NCBI GenBank assembly: GCA_045599645.1 | Contig: JAZRWI010000105.1 | Span: forward strand, 1 to 51,522 | Source of the DNA: RUG334 sp045599645 | GTDB taxonomy: Bacteria; Muiribacteriota; Ozemobacteria; Ozemobacterales; Ozemobacteraceae | Direction: 5' to 3' | Length of the DNA: 51,522 bases | Part shown: positions 16,983 through 24,974 of the stretch, piece after piece | Layout of the letters: each line of letters begins with the position of its first letter | Position numbering within the stretch: the stretch's first letter is position 1 | Translations under genes and position numbers: made by a program | The notes under the pieces: generated by a model | Database searches by the model: none | What the model was told of the DNA's origin: nothing | The model's input: the letters and a program-made list of their open reading frames with translations, nothing else

Positions 16983-17255
16983 ATGGGACGCAAACGCATA
17001 GCCAAAATGGTTGAAACTGGCGATTATGAAATGACAAGACATGCATACGACCAGATGATTGCCAGGGATATTTTTATTAAACAGGTTGAAGAAGCCCTTA
17101 TTAACGGCCATGTTGTAGATAAATGGCCTGAACGTGGTGGAGACAAGCTGGCTATTGTAGGCGAACGCTATAATGGCGATGATATCAAAGTAATTGTAAA
17201 AGATACTGAAATACCAAGAATAATTACCGTTTGCTATCCCTATGAGGTTGATTAA
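16983..17255 (+). CDS. DUF4258-domain protein
   Basis: 90 residues. The pattern TRHAYDQMIARDI, then VEEALINGHVV and a C-terminal strand IITVCYPYEVD, matches DUF4258, a small BECR/RelE-like fold family, some members of which are toxins or mobile-element proteins. AGAGGA lies 10 bases upstream of the ATG. No antitoxin-like gene is adjacent: the next gene converges and overlaps by 4 bases. It is complete and of normal family length. Whether it is a toxin cannot be judged. Confidence 0.8.
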   Translation: MGRKRIAKMVETGDYEMTRHAYDQMIARDIFIKQVEEALINGHVVDKWPERGGDKLAIVGERYNGDDIKVIVKDTEIPRIITVCYPYEVD

Positions 17256-17677
17256 TCCAGAATAACTTTGTTGCGCAGAGCCTTTTTCTGGCTATTAATT
17301 TTTTTTGAATTCATGCGTTCTTCCACAGAAGCTTTTGTAGGCTTTGTAGGGCGGCGTTTCTTCTGAACCTTTAAAGCTTCCAATATCATGGTTTTCAGCT
17401 TTTCGCGGGCATCTTCGATGTTACGGTATTGTTCCCTGAAACGCTGACTAGTGATTATTAAAGCTTCTTCGGCATCCAGTTTGTTTTTGTTGGCGGCCAA
17501 AAGCTTTTTGACGCAGGTTTCGGTAAGCTGTGGGCAGCTCTTTGGGCTGAAACGAAGCTCTATGCAGGTTGAAACCTTATTAACATTCTGACCACCTGGC
17601 CCAGAAGAGCGAACAGCGCTTATATTAAGCTGTTCAGCCGGGATAGTGATATTTTCGTTAATTACTAAGTCTTCCAT
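17252..17677 (-). CDS. arfB: ArfB-type peptidyl-tRNA hydrolase (ribosome rescue)
   Basis: 141 residues. Rescues stalled ribosomes by hydrolysing peptidyl-tRNA without a stop codon. The class I release-factor domain has the catalytic GGQ at Gly28-Gly29-Gln30 in SSGPGGQNVNKVST. The C-terminal tail is strongly basic (KKRRPTKPTKAS and later Lys/Arg/Asn), as needed to sit in the empty mRNA channel. The short length and absence of a stop-codon-reading domain rule out RF1/RF2. It lies 2 bases after the lipoprotein gene on the same strand, so the two are probably co-transcribed. Confidence 0.93.
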   Translation of the reverse strand: MEDLVINENITIPAEQLNISAVRSSGPGGQNVNKVSTCIELRFSPKSCPQLTETCVKKLLAANKNKLDAEEALIITSQRFREQYRNIEDAREKLKTMILEALKVQKKRRPTKPTKASVEERMNSKKINSQKKALRNKVILD

Positions 17678-17679
17678 AA

Positions 17680-18399
17680 TTAAAAATCAGTATTTCTAAG
17701 ATAAACATTGTAGTCGAATACAATGTAGTTTTCAGATGCATAAAGAATCTGTGGAAAATGAAAATTACCGCTATCAGTGGCATTTTGTATTTCTTTCTTA
17801 CTATAATAGCATCCAGACCATGGTTCTTCGTCGGGATTACCTTTATTATTTTCTATCATTGTTTCATTTGCATCTTGATAGTGAAGGCTTAAATACCATT
17901 CTCCACCTTTTAACCCTATCCTTGAATCTTTAATAAAGCCGGTTTCAAGTCTATGATTATTGCCAGAAGCAGATTCTTGCACACATGTTGGTCCGCAGTC
18001 CAGTTGAATAATTCTTTCTACTGTTCCTTTACCTGGTTTATTATATTTACAGTAGGCTTTTATTATTGAATAGTCTTCTCTAGAATCGCGTTTTGCAATA
18101 AATGTGTAGAATGCTTTGGTAATTTGAAGCTTTCCATTAATTGCTTCATTATAACCATTATCATTTCTTGTTATGAGCCTTTGTATTAACTCTGCCAGAC
18201 GGTCTTCTTGTTTATAAACCATCCAATAGTGTGTAAACAAGGTTTCGTCAATTAAATAGGCATCCTTCAATTCTTCAGCCGGGTCTTTGAAAGCCAGTTT
18301 GAAGGCTTCCTTGAAGCTTTCTTCGCTGTTGCTGCTTCCACAGCCAGTAAGGCCTACAACGAGTAACAACATCATGAAAGCTAATATACATTTTTTCAT
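17680..18399 (-). CDS. Lipoprotein of unknown function
   Basis: 239 residues when started at the ATG at 18399 (MKKCILAFMM), which gives a clean lipoprotein signal ending LTGC with Cys20 as the lipid site. A longer in-frame start at 18459 would bury that signal and is not preferred. The mature part is mixed and polar, with Cys residues in CGPTC and SGCYY, and a Trp-rich middle (YWMVY, EWYLSLHY). It resembles NTF2-like lipoproteins in general feel only; I do not recognise the family. It lies upstream of arfB in the same direction. Confidence 0.75.
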   Translation of the reverse strand: MKKCILAFMMLLLVVGLTGCGSSNSEESFKEAFKLAFKDPAEELKDAYLIDETLFTHYWMVYKQEDRLAELIQRLITRNDNGYNEAINGKLQITKAFYTFIAKRDSREDYSIIKAYCKYNKPGKGTVERIIQLDCGPTCVQESASGNNHRLETGFIKDSRIGLKGGEWYLSLHYQDANETMIENNKGNPDEEPWSGCYYSKKEIQNATDSGNFHFPQILYASENYIVFDYNVYLRNTDF

Positions 18400-18461
18400 A
18401 ATAAAAATAATAATCCTCTGCACATAGTGGGCCATCTTTTTTATGGCTTGGTTCCCCATTC

Positions 18462-18520
18462 ACCCTCATCCGTCTTCTGCTTCGCAGAATCCACCTTCCC
18501 CCCGCAAAGCTGGAGGAAGG
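18462..18520. repeat. Hairpin-rich interspersed repeat
   Basis: ACCCTCATCCG, then a hairpin TTCTGC/GCAGAA with TTC loop (18475-18489), then CCTTCC...GGAAGG (18494-18520). The style matches repetitive extragenic palindromes in many bacterial genomes. It lies downstream of trpS on the minus strand and may help end that transcript. Confidence 0.5.
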
Positions 18521-18570
18521 CTCTTTGAAGATATGTTACTTTCTCTGGCCAATCGCTACAAGCTTCCGAC

Positions 18571-19656
18571 TTATTTCTTGAACTTTTCGTGGAGTTCGTT
18601 GAGGAATTCGTCTGTATCGAAGTAATTCAGCTTCATTGCTGCCTTAACTTCCTTCAGTGTCTGAGAGGCTATAGCTCTAGCGGCTTCACAGCCTTCCTTC
18701 ATAACCTGATATACGTAGTCGATGTTCTGTTCGTATTCGTGTCTTCTATCTCTGATTGGCTTCAATTCAGCCTGAAGAATAGAATTGAGGAACTTCTTAA
18801 CCTTCATGTCGCCCAGACCGCCACGCTGATAGTGAGCCTTGAGTTCATCAAGATTCTTATATTCCGGCAGATACTTTTCAAAATCTTCATCTTTGCAGAA
18901 TGCATCAAGATATGTGAAAACAGTGTTGCCTTCCAGCTTACCCGGGTCAGTAACCTTCAGGTGAGTTGGGTCTGTGAACATGCTCATTACTTTTTTCTTA
19001 ACTTCATCTTCCGGGTCGCTCAAATAAATGCAGTTGCCGAGAGATTTGCTCATCTTGGCCTTGCCGTCAGTTCCAGGAAGTCTCAAACAAGCGTTGTTCT
19101 TTGGAAGTATGATGTTTGGATCTACAAGAACGTCACCGTAGATTGAATTGAACTTTGCTACGATTTCGCTGGTCTGTTCAAGCATTGGTCTCTGGTCTTC
19201 GCCTACTGGAACGTCAGTAGCCTTGAATGCTGTAATATCAGAAGCCTGGCTGATTGGGTAGGTGAAGAAGCCTACTGGAATACTGGCTTCGAAATTACGC
19301 ATCTGGATTTCAGCTTTTACTGTTGGATTGCGCTGAACACGGCTAACAGTAACAAGATTCATATAATAGAAAGCAAGTTCAGTTAATTCAGCAATCTGAG
19401 ACTGAATGAAAATAGTGGCTTTCTTTGGGTCGATGCCTACTGATAAATAATCGAGAACTACTTCTATAATGTTCTGTCTTACCTTAGCGGGGTTGTCGGC
19501 ATTGTCTGTAAGAGCCTGAGCGTCTGCAACCATAATGAGAATCTTGTCGAATTCACCGGAATTCTGAAGCTGAACTCTTGGTCTCAAAGAACCTACATAG
19601 TGACCTATGTGAAGCTTACCTGTTGGTCTGTCGCCAGTAAGAATAATTTTAGACAT
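18571..19656 (-). CDS. trpS: Tryptophanyl-tRNA synthetase
   Basis: 361 residues from ATG 19656, chosen because AGGAG lies about 10 bases upstream and the class I synthetase fold starts at once (MSKIILTGDRPTGKLHIGHY). HIGH is at 16-19 and KMSKS is in GKAKMSKSLGN near residue 200. The sequence VPVGEDQRPMLEQT and the tryptophan-pocket region are typical of bacterial TrpRS. Length is near the upper end for bacterial TrpRS. It is a stand-alone gene with its own promoter, divergent from the PBP1A gene. Confidence 0.95.
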   Translation of the reverse strand: MSKIILTGDRPTGKLHIGHYVGSLRPRVQLQNSGEFDKILIMVADAQALTDNADNPAKVRQNIIEVVLDYLSVGIDPKKATIFIQSQIAELTELAFYYMNLVTVSRVQRNPTVKAEIQMRNFEASIPVGFFTYPISQASDITAFKATDVPVGEDQRPMLEQTSEIVAKFNSIYGDVLVDPNIILPKNNACLRLPGTDGKAKMSKSLGNCIYLSDPEDEVKKKVMSMFTDPTHLKVTDPGKLEGNTVFTYLDAFCKDEDFEKYLPEYKNLDELKAHYQRGGLGDMKVKKFLNSILQAELKPIRDRRHEYEQNIDYVYQVMKEGCEAARAIASQTLKEVKAAMKLNYFDTDEFLNELHEKFKK

Positions 19657-19696
19657 AAAAGGATAACTCCTGAAATTCATTATTTTTCGAAGTTTT

Positions 19697-19725
19697 ATAA
19701 TACAACATACTTTATAGTTATACAA
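19697..19725 (-). promoter_or_regulatory. trpS promoter
   Basis: Minus strand: TTGTAT (19720-19725), 17-base spacer, TATTAT (19697-19702), 41 bases before the trpS start. Confidence 0.6.
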
Positions 19726-19803
19726 AAGGAATTTTCTTCCGATATATTAAAATGACCGAAAATTTGGTAAAATTTAGTATCTTGATTTAAGGTAGGTTTG
19801 CGC

Positions 19804-22179
19804 ATGTTGTTCGATGACGGTAATGAACCGGAAGAATTAGAAGAAGACCTTAACGAAGACGAAGAAGAGGAAGAAGAAGAAGAGTCTGAGACAATTACCC
19901 AAAAGGTAATTGGCTGGATGTGGTTTTTCTTCAAGATTGGCTTCATATTGTGCCTCATAACTATTATTGTAGCTACTGGGGCTGTTATTGGTATTGTAAA
20001 AGGCTTCTCAGAAAAAGTTCCAATAATATCAGATAGCTCTTACAGGCCTAATCTCACAACTCAGGTTTTTGACTGTAACGGAAAGCTTCTGATGAAGCTT
20101 CATGCCGAAGAAAACCGTTTGCGCATTCTTTCCAGTCAAGAAATCCCTGATATCATGAAGCATGCTGTTGTAGCTATTGAAGACGAACGTTTCTACCAGC
20201 ACTATGGCATTGATATTATTGGTATCTCACGTGCTATGATCAGAAACATAAAGGCTGGTCGCATTGTTCAGGGTGCATCAACCCTGACTCAGCAGCTGGT
20301 TAAAAATGCTTTCCTTACCAGCGAAAAGAGCTTCAAACGTAAGGCTATCGAAGCAATGATGGCTTTCCAGCTTGAACGCAAATATTCAAAAGATGAAATC
20401 ATCACTCTTTATTTGAATGAAATTTATTTCGGTCACGGTGCTTACGGTCTTGCTGCTGCTTCTGAAATTTATTTCGGGAAAAAAGACCCGAAGGATTTGA
20501 CTGTCTGCGAATGTGCTATGCTGGCTGGTATTCCAAAGAGCCCAACAGGCTATGAACCAGTAAGACATGCAAAACAGAACAAGGAACGCCGCGGTCTTGT
20601 ACTTTCAAAGATGGTAGAACTTGGTTTTATCACACCGGCTCAGTATGAAGCTGCTAAGGTTGAAGAACCGGTTCTTCAGGAAATGAAGGAAGAAGAACAG
20701 AAGGCTCCTTACTTTGCAACCTATGTTCGCGACAGACTTCTTGAAAAATATGGCGCCAATGTAGTTTATAATGGTGGTCTGAAGGTTTATACAACTATCG
20801 ATATGGAACTTCAGGAATATGCAGAAGAAGCTATGAATAATTCTGAAATATTCAAGAAGCATCCTCTAGATAAGGATCCTGATTTGAATGGTTCTTTGGT
20901 TTGCTTAGACCCGAAGAATGGCCATATCCTTGCAATGTATGGCGGCCGTGATTTTGCTAAGTCTCAGTTTAACCGTGCAACTCAGGCTTATCGTCAGCCA
21001 GGCTCTTCCTTCAAGCCATTTGTTTATGCAACTGCTCTTGAAAACGGCTGGCTTCCAAATGATATTATTCTTGATGAATACATTTCTTACACCAATCATT
21101 GGACAAAGCAGGTTTGGGCTCCTAGAAACTCAGACAAGAAGTTCCACGGTAATGTTACTATGATGAAGGCATTGGCAAAGAGCTATAACGTCCCTGCTGT
21201 TAAGGTCATAGACAAACTGACACCAGCAAAGGTTATTAAGATGGTTAAGAAAATGGGTATCACTTCCCATATGGAACCAAACCTTTCACTGGCTCTTGGT
21301 TCTGGTCAGTTCACTCCATTGGAAATGGCTTCTGCTTACGGTGTATTTGCCAACAGTGGTATCTATGTAAAACCTATTGCAATCACAAAGGTTTATGACA
21401 GAGATAACAACCTTTTGGAAGAAAATAACCCGAAGGCTCAGGAAGTAATGAAGTCAGTTAATGCAGCTATGCTTTGTGACCTCTTAAAGAATGCTCTTGA
21501 AAAAGGTACTGGTTATCATGCAAGAGTTCCTGGCTGGGTCTGTGGTGGTAAAACAGGTACAACAAACGATTATATCGACGCCTGGTTTAATGGTATTACT
21601 CCACACTTAGTAACAATTGTCCAGTTTGGTTATGATATGCCAAAGACTCTTGGTAAAGGTCAGGCTGGTGGTAACGTTTGCGGTCCTGTTTGGCATGACT
21701 TTATGGCAAAAGCATTACAGAGATATCCAAAATCTGATTTCCCAGTTCCGGATGGTGCTGTAAGATGCAAAGTTTGTATTACTTCTGGTAAACTGGCTTC
21801 TAGCTCATGCCCGAAGAACGAAATAGTAGGTCAGATATTCCCAATAGAATCACAGCCATTGGTTGAATGTAAGCATTACAATTTTGTAGCCCAGAATAAT
21901 GCAATATTGCAGCCGGCTGTTGAACCTGCTGCCGAAGATGATGGCCAGCCAGGCTTTATTCCTTCTACCGAATTCTTCAGCAACAATTATCAGAACGGGA
22001 ATACAATTAGAACACAGGCTCAACCTGCTGCTCAGCCTGCAGCTGGTAGCTGGATACAGAGAACTAATACAACCCCGGCTAATACTTCAAGCGGTATCCG
22101 TGAACCTGGTGTTGTTCTGCCACAGACAACACCACAACGCAGTAATCCGGGTGTAATATTCAGCGATTCATATAGATAA
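19804..22179 (+). CDS. mrcA: Bifunctional penicillin-binding protein 1A
   Basis: 791 residues. Class A PBP making and cross-linking peptidoglycan. A cytoplasmic tail of near-continuous Glu/Asp (about 9-28) precedes the membrane helix (about 38-62). GT51 domain: EDERFYQHYGID, QGASTLTQQLVKN and the RKAIEAMMAFQLERKYSKDEI region. Transpeptidase: Ser401 in GSSFKP (SxxK), SYN, and Lys583-Thr-Gly-Thr. A C-terminal extension rich in Pro, Gln, Ala and Asn (about 690-791) is probably disordered. ATG 19804 is preferred over TTG 19798 because of spacing from AAGGTAGG. The symbol is by function (mrcA/ponA). Monocistronic, closed by a terminator. Confidence 0.95.
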   Translation: MLFDDGNEPEELEEDLNEDEEEEEEEESETITQKVIGWMWFFFKIGFILCLITIIVATGAVIGIVKGFSEKVPIISDSSYRPNLTTQVFDCNGKLLMKLHAEENRLRILSSQEIPDIMKHAVVAIEDERFYQHYGIDIIGISRAMIRNIKAGRIVQGASTLTQQLVKNAFLTSEKSFKRKAIEAMMAFQLERKYSKDEIITLYLNEIYFGHGAYGLAAASEIYFGKKDPKDLTVCECAMLAGIPKSPTGYEPVRHAKQNKERRGLVLSKMVELGFITPAQYEAAKVEEPVLQEMKEEEQKAPYFATYVRDRLLEKYGANVVYNGGLKVYTTIDMELQEYAEEAMNNSEIFKKHPLDKDPDLNGSLVCLDPKNGHILAMYGGRDFAKSQFNRATQAYRQPGSSFKPFVYATALENGWLPNDIILDEYISYTNHWTKQVWAPRNSDKKFHGNVTMMKALAKSYNVPAVKVIDKLTPAKVIKMVKKMGITSHMEPNLSLALGSGQFTPLEMASAYGVFANSGIYVKPIAITKVYDRDNNLLEENNPKAQEVMKSVNAAMLCDLLKNALEKGTGYHARVPGWVCGGKTGTTNDYIDAWFNGITPHLVTIVQFGYDMPKTLGKGQAGGNVCGPVWHDFMAKALQRYPKSDFPVPDGAVRCKVCITSGKLASSSCPKNEIVGQIFPIESQPLVECKHYNFVAQNNAILQPAVEPAAEDDGQPGFIPSTEFFSNNYQNGNTIRTQAQPAAQPAAGSWIQRTNTTPANTSSGIREPGVVLPQTTPQRSNPGVIFSDSYR

Positions 22180-22186
22180 TAAAGAA

Positions 22187-22219
22187 AAATATGTCGGTCA
22201 TAGGCCGACATATTTTTTT
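22187..22219 (+). terminator. Terminator after the PBP1A gene
   Basis: AAATATGTCGG (22187-22197) pairs with CCGACATATTT (22205-22215), loop TCATAGG, then a T run. It lies 8 bases after the stop. Confidence 0.92.
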
Positions 22220-22286
22220 GTCTAATTAATACCGCCTGTAATGACGATAAATAGGATAACTTCTATATAAAAAAGGATTACCTAAA

Positions 22287-23186
22287 ATGAGGCAAAATCT
22301 GTGTCCTAAGTGTGACAGTATTCTTGATAGAAACGGTCACTGTGCAATTTGTAATTATCAGGTAAGAGTTGCTTGTTCTCTTTGCGGCCATCAAAATATT
22401 CCTACAGCAAAATTCTGTGGCGGCTGTGGTAAGGGAAGAACTGTTTCAGTAAGATATAGAAGAAAAGTAAATAGCCTCTTTAATCCATTCCAGCAGATTA
22501 AAATCAGACGTTTCTTTGCTGGTATTGCTTTTGGGACACTTCTCGCATTGTTTGCATGCAGCTCTATGGGTATGAAATACTCAACATCAGAAGAGCTTCG
22601 CCCAACTCAGCCTGAAATCACTGAAGAAACTATTGTATTAACTGAAGATGTGCTTAATTCACATATTTTGCAAAGAGTCTCATCTGACCTTGAAGATTTC
22701 TGCATGGAAAGAGAAGAAAGCAAAAGTGCTTCATCAGGTGAACTGAACGCAATAATTGATATTATGATCAGGAATCTTAATCATATTGCACAAAGAGTGA
22801 ATACTACAAAACAGCCGTTGGATACTGCTAACGAATATCTTGAACAGAAGCGTAATATCAAGCTTGGTGAAAAAGCTACACGTGGCACTAGCGGTCAGAT
22901 GTTCTTTGCATATATGACTGATTTGTTAGAGCTTCAGTATAAGGATTACGCAAAAGGCTCCAGTTATACAGATATTCCTAGATTTAATTATATGGAAGCG
23001 CCAAGCACAGCCTTGAAAAAGCATAATATCAAGATAGCTGCAAGCGATGAACGTTTTGGAGTAAATGAAGAAATCACGCTTACTGAGCTTTGTGATGCTG
23101 CCAAACAGGTTGCAGCCCTTGCAGTTCAGCGTGCTAACAAAAGTGCGCCAGACTTGACTACACCACCAGAAATAACCATCGAATAA
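22287..23186 (+). CDS. Double zinc-ribbon membrane protein
   Basis: 299 residues. The N-terminus holds four CxxC-type pairs: Cys6/Cys9, Cys19/Cys22, Cys30/Cys33 and Cys44/Cys47, that is, two treble-clef or zinc-ribbon knuckles. A basic stretch and one membrane helix (about 76-92) follow. The outer part is alpha-helical and polar with no motif I know. Zinc-ribbon/one-helix proteins are common membrane anchors of regulators, but the role here is unknown. AAGGATT lies 8 bases before the ATG. It is convergent with hfq across a strong terminator. Confidence 0.8.
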   Translation: MRQNLCPKCDSILDRNGHCAICNYQVRVACSLCGHQNIPTAKFCGGCGKGRTVSVRYRRKVNSLFNPFQQIKIRRFFAGIAFGTLLALFACSSMGMKYSTSEELRPTQPEITEETIVLTEDVLNSHILQRVSSDLEDFCMEREESKSASSGELNAIIDIMIRNLNHIAQRVNTTKQPLDTANEYLEQKRNIKLGEKATRGTSGQMFFAYMTDLLELQYKDYAKGSSYTDIPRFNYMEAPSTALKKHNIKIAASDERFGVNEEITLTELCDAAKQVAALAVQRANKSAPDLTTPPEITIE

Positions 23187-23215
23187 TACTAAAATCCAAA
23201 CAATATTCGTATATA

Positions 23216-23253
23216 AAAAAGCCCCTGGATGTTTAACATCTCAGGGGCTTTTT
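23216..23253. terminator. Bidirectional terminator between the zinc-ribbon gene and hfq
   Basis: AAAAAGCCCCTG (23216-23227) pairs with CAGGGGCTTTTT (23242-23253). An inner GATGTT/AACATC stem extends it. It ends transcripts from both sides. Confidence 0.92.
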
Positions 23254-23263
23254 GTATGCTTAA

Positions 23264-24085
23264 TTAATAGCGCTTAACGATAACCTTCCTGGGTGGTGGT
23301 GGATCGTCGTCATCGTCATCCTTTCTTGGGAAAGGCTTGTTCTGTGGCAATGGTCTGTCAGGGTCTTCGTCTCTGCGGCGATAATATGGTCTCTGATAGC
23401 CGTTGCCCTGACGGTCATCATTGTTGTAATCTCTGCGATATCCGCCATCACGTCTGTAGCCGTCGTTATTATCTCTGCGATAACCGCCTTCGCGTCTATA
23501 GCCGTCATTATCGTCTCTGCGATAACCGCCTTCGCGTCTGTAACCGTCGTTATTTTCTCTGCGGTATCCGCCATCGCGTCTGTAACCGTCATTATCGTCT
23601 CTGCGATATCCGCCTTCACGTCTATAGCCATCGTTATTATCTCTGCGGTAGCCGCCTTCACGTCTATAGCCGTCATTATCATCTCTGCGATAGCTTCCTT
23701 CGCTGTCATCGCCTATTCTACGATAGCTATTGAGTGCTCTAGTATTTTCTTCGAAGTCTCTTTCATCGCTTTCGTCGTAATCAGAGTCGCCGCTGCGTCT
23801 GTAACCATCATCACGTCTATAACCGTCTTCGCGGTATCCGCCGGATCTTGGTCTTCTATCAAAGCCAGCAGTATGCATAGGAGGTAGTATAGTCATATAA
23901 ATAATTGATGACTTGTAAATAACTTCGGATTGGTCCTTAAAGCCCAGTGTTACTGAAAACTGATCATAGGCTTTTAATTTTCCACGAAGGACAGTTCCGG
24001 TTTCAAGCACCAATTCAACCTTCTGGTGTTTTTTTCTTGCCTGAGACAAGAACATGTTCTGGATTTGTGATTTGTACTGAGACAT
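23264..24085 (-). CDS. hfq: Hfq-like RNA chaperone with long repetitive Tyr/Arg/Asp tail
   Basis: 273 residues, about three times the usual Hfq. Residues 7-68 align by eye with Hfq: FLSQARKKH at the N-terminal helix and rim, then the Sm1 strands with GTVLRGKLKAYDQFSVTL and the Sm2 motif IYKSSIIYMTIL (YKH in E. coli is YKS here). Residues 69-273 are low complexity. At 132-215 there are six perfect-length 14-residue repeats, consensus YRRDDNDGYRREGG, followed by an acidic DDDDDD and PPPP end. The tail should be disordered and bind RNA or other tails through Tyr/Arg stickers and Asp spacers. Start supported by TAGGAG. The Hfq call is strong; the tail's function is inference. Confidence 0.9.
   Translation of the reverse strand: MSQYKSQIQNMFLSQARKKHQKVELVLETGTVLRGKLKAYDQFSVTLGFKDQSEVIYKSSIIYMTILPPMHTAGFDRRPRSGGYREDGYRRDDGYRRSGDSDYDESDERDFEENTRALNSYRRIGDDSEGSYRRDDNDGYRREGGYRRDNNDGYRREGGYRRDDNDGYRRDGGYRRENNDGYRREGGYRRDDNDGYRREGGYRRDNNDGYRRDGGYRRDYNNDDRQGNGYQRPYYRRRDEDPDRPLPQNKPFPRKDDDDDDPPPPRKVIVKRY
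23441..23692. repeat. 42-bp in-frame tandem repeat inside hfq (six units)
   Basis: Exactly six 42-bp units encode the 14-residue YRR repeats. Units differ mainly by Asp/Asn, Asp/Glu and synonymous changes, so the protein pattern is kept. A degenerate, shorter version lies nearer the Sm domain (residues 84-98). The opposite strand is open across the repeat only as a by-product. Confidence 0.95.
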
Positions 24086-24190
24086 CTTTATCTCCTACTT
24101 ATTTTATATTTCTGCTTTTATTTCTAGCTTTGTGATCTGGCTTTTTACTCTTTTACCACAAGAGCTAATCTATTTATTGGCTATGAGCCA

Positions 24191-24874
24191 TTATTTCATG
24201 TTTGCGATAGCCTTAGTCTTAGACTGCAAGGCCTGGAGCAGTATGTCGATTTTGCTGGCTTCCTGTGCAGAATCTTCTGCCAATCTCTTCATTTCTGCTG
24301 CAACAACAGAGAATGCTCTACCGGCTTCACCAACACGTGCTGCTTCAATTGATGCGTTAAGAGAGAGAAGATTACTTTTTCTTGCTATGTTTGTAATAAC
24401 TCTAATAACGTCTTCCATCTGGGTTGTAGAGGCTTCAAGTTCTTTCAAGTGAGCATTTGTAATTCTCAAGCGTTCTGTAGTCAGCTTCAGAATCTGGAAA
24501 GAAATTTCAGGAACGCTGCCAAGCAGTGTTCTGAAGTCATCCTTAGTGATAATAAGGAAAACTGTTTCCTGGACTGTAGCAATTGTCGCAGAACGAGGCT
24601 GTTCGTCAATGATTGCCATATCGCCAACAACGGCACCCTTTCCCAAAGAAACTAGAACAGAATCTACACCCTGGCTGTTTCTTTTGAGAATGTTGATTTT
24701 ACCGCTTTTTACGATATAAAGGGCGTCACCCTTGTCGCCTTCTTTAAATACAGTTGTCTTAGCAGGTTGGGTTGATTCAATGGTAATTGCAGCCAATTCA
24801 AACAGCGCCTTTTCAGACAAACTTCTGAAGAGTTCAACCTGCCTTAAAAATTGTATTTTATCAACATTTGACAT
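24191..24874 (-). CDS. Cyclic-nucleotide-binding domain fused to a chemoreceptor signalling tip
   Basis: 227 residues. Residues 8-135 form a cNMP-binding beta roll with a good phosphate cassette (VGDMAIIDEQPRSATI, Arg94). Residues 150-223 match the hairpin tip of methyl-accepting chemotaxis proteins: NLLSLNASIEAARVGEAGR and FSVVAAEMKRLAEDS. The tip is the part that touches CheA and CheW; here it is short, with no methylation helices, membrane segment or DNA-binding domain. It may be a soluble input that passes a nucleotide signal to a chemosensory array. Its own promoter lies at 24907-24935; the ribosome site is weak. Domain calls are firm, the role is inferred. Confidence 0.85.
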   Translation of the reverse strand: MSNVDKIQFLRQVELFRSLSEKALFELAAITIESTQPAKTTVFKEGDKGDALYIVKSGKINILKRNSQGVDSVLVSLGKGAVVGDMAIIDEQPRSATIATVQETVFLIITKDDFRTLLGSVPEISFQILKLTTERLRITNAHLKELEASTTQMEDVIRVITNIARKSNLLSLNASIEAARVGEAGRAFSVVAAEMKRLAEDSAQEASKIDILLQALQSKTKAIANMK

Positions 24875-24906
24875 ACTTTTAGCTCTAAAACCAAATTAGA
24901 TACTAC

Positions 24907-24935
24907 AATTTACCATTCTTACCACTTTGTGTCAA
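24907..24935 (-). promoter_or_regulatory. Promoter of the cNMP/chemoreceptor-tip gene
   Basis: Minus strand: perfect TTGACA (24930-24935), 17-base spacer, TAAATT (24907-24912). Confidence 0.65.
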
Positions 24936-24974
24936 TACTCTAACTACCTTTGTGGTGGTTAAATGGCTATGTAA

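Noticed and set aside
16983..17255. Toxin-antitoxin pair with the DUF4258 gene
   Set aside because: No adjacent small antitoxin gene exists; the downstream neighbour is convergent arfB and the upstream gene is alkA.
23260..23709. Minus-strand Ala/Ile/Thr-rich frame inside hfq
   Set aside because: It is the +1 reading of the repeat, with no start signal; the Hfq frame explains the sequence.
23293..23733. A Cys/His/Arg-rich protein on the plus strand inside hfq
   Set aside because: It is a shadow of the 42-bp repeats in the opposite frame; it lacks a ribosome site and the minus-strand frame has the conserved Sm domain.
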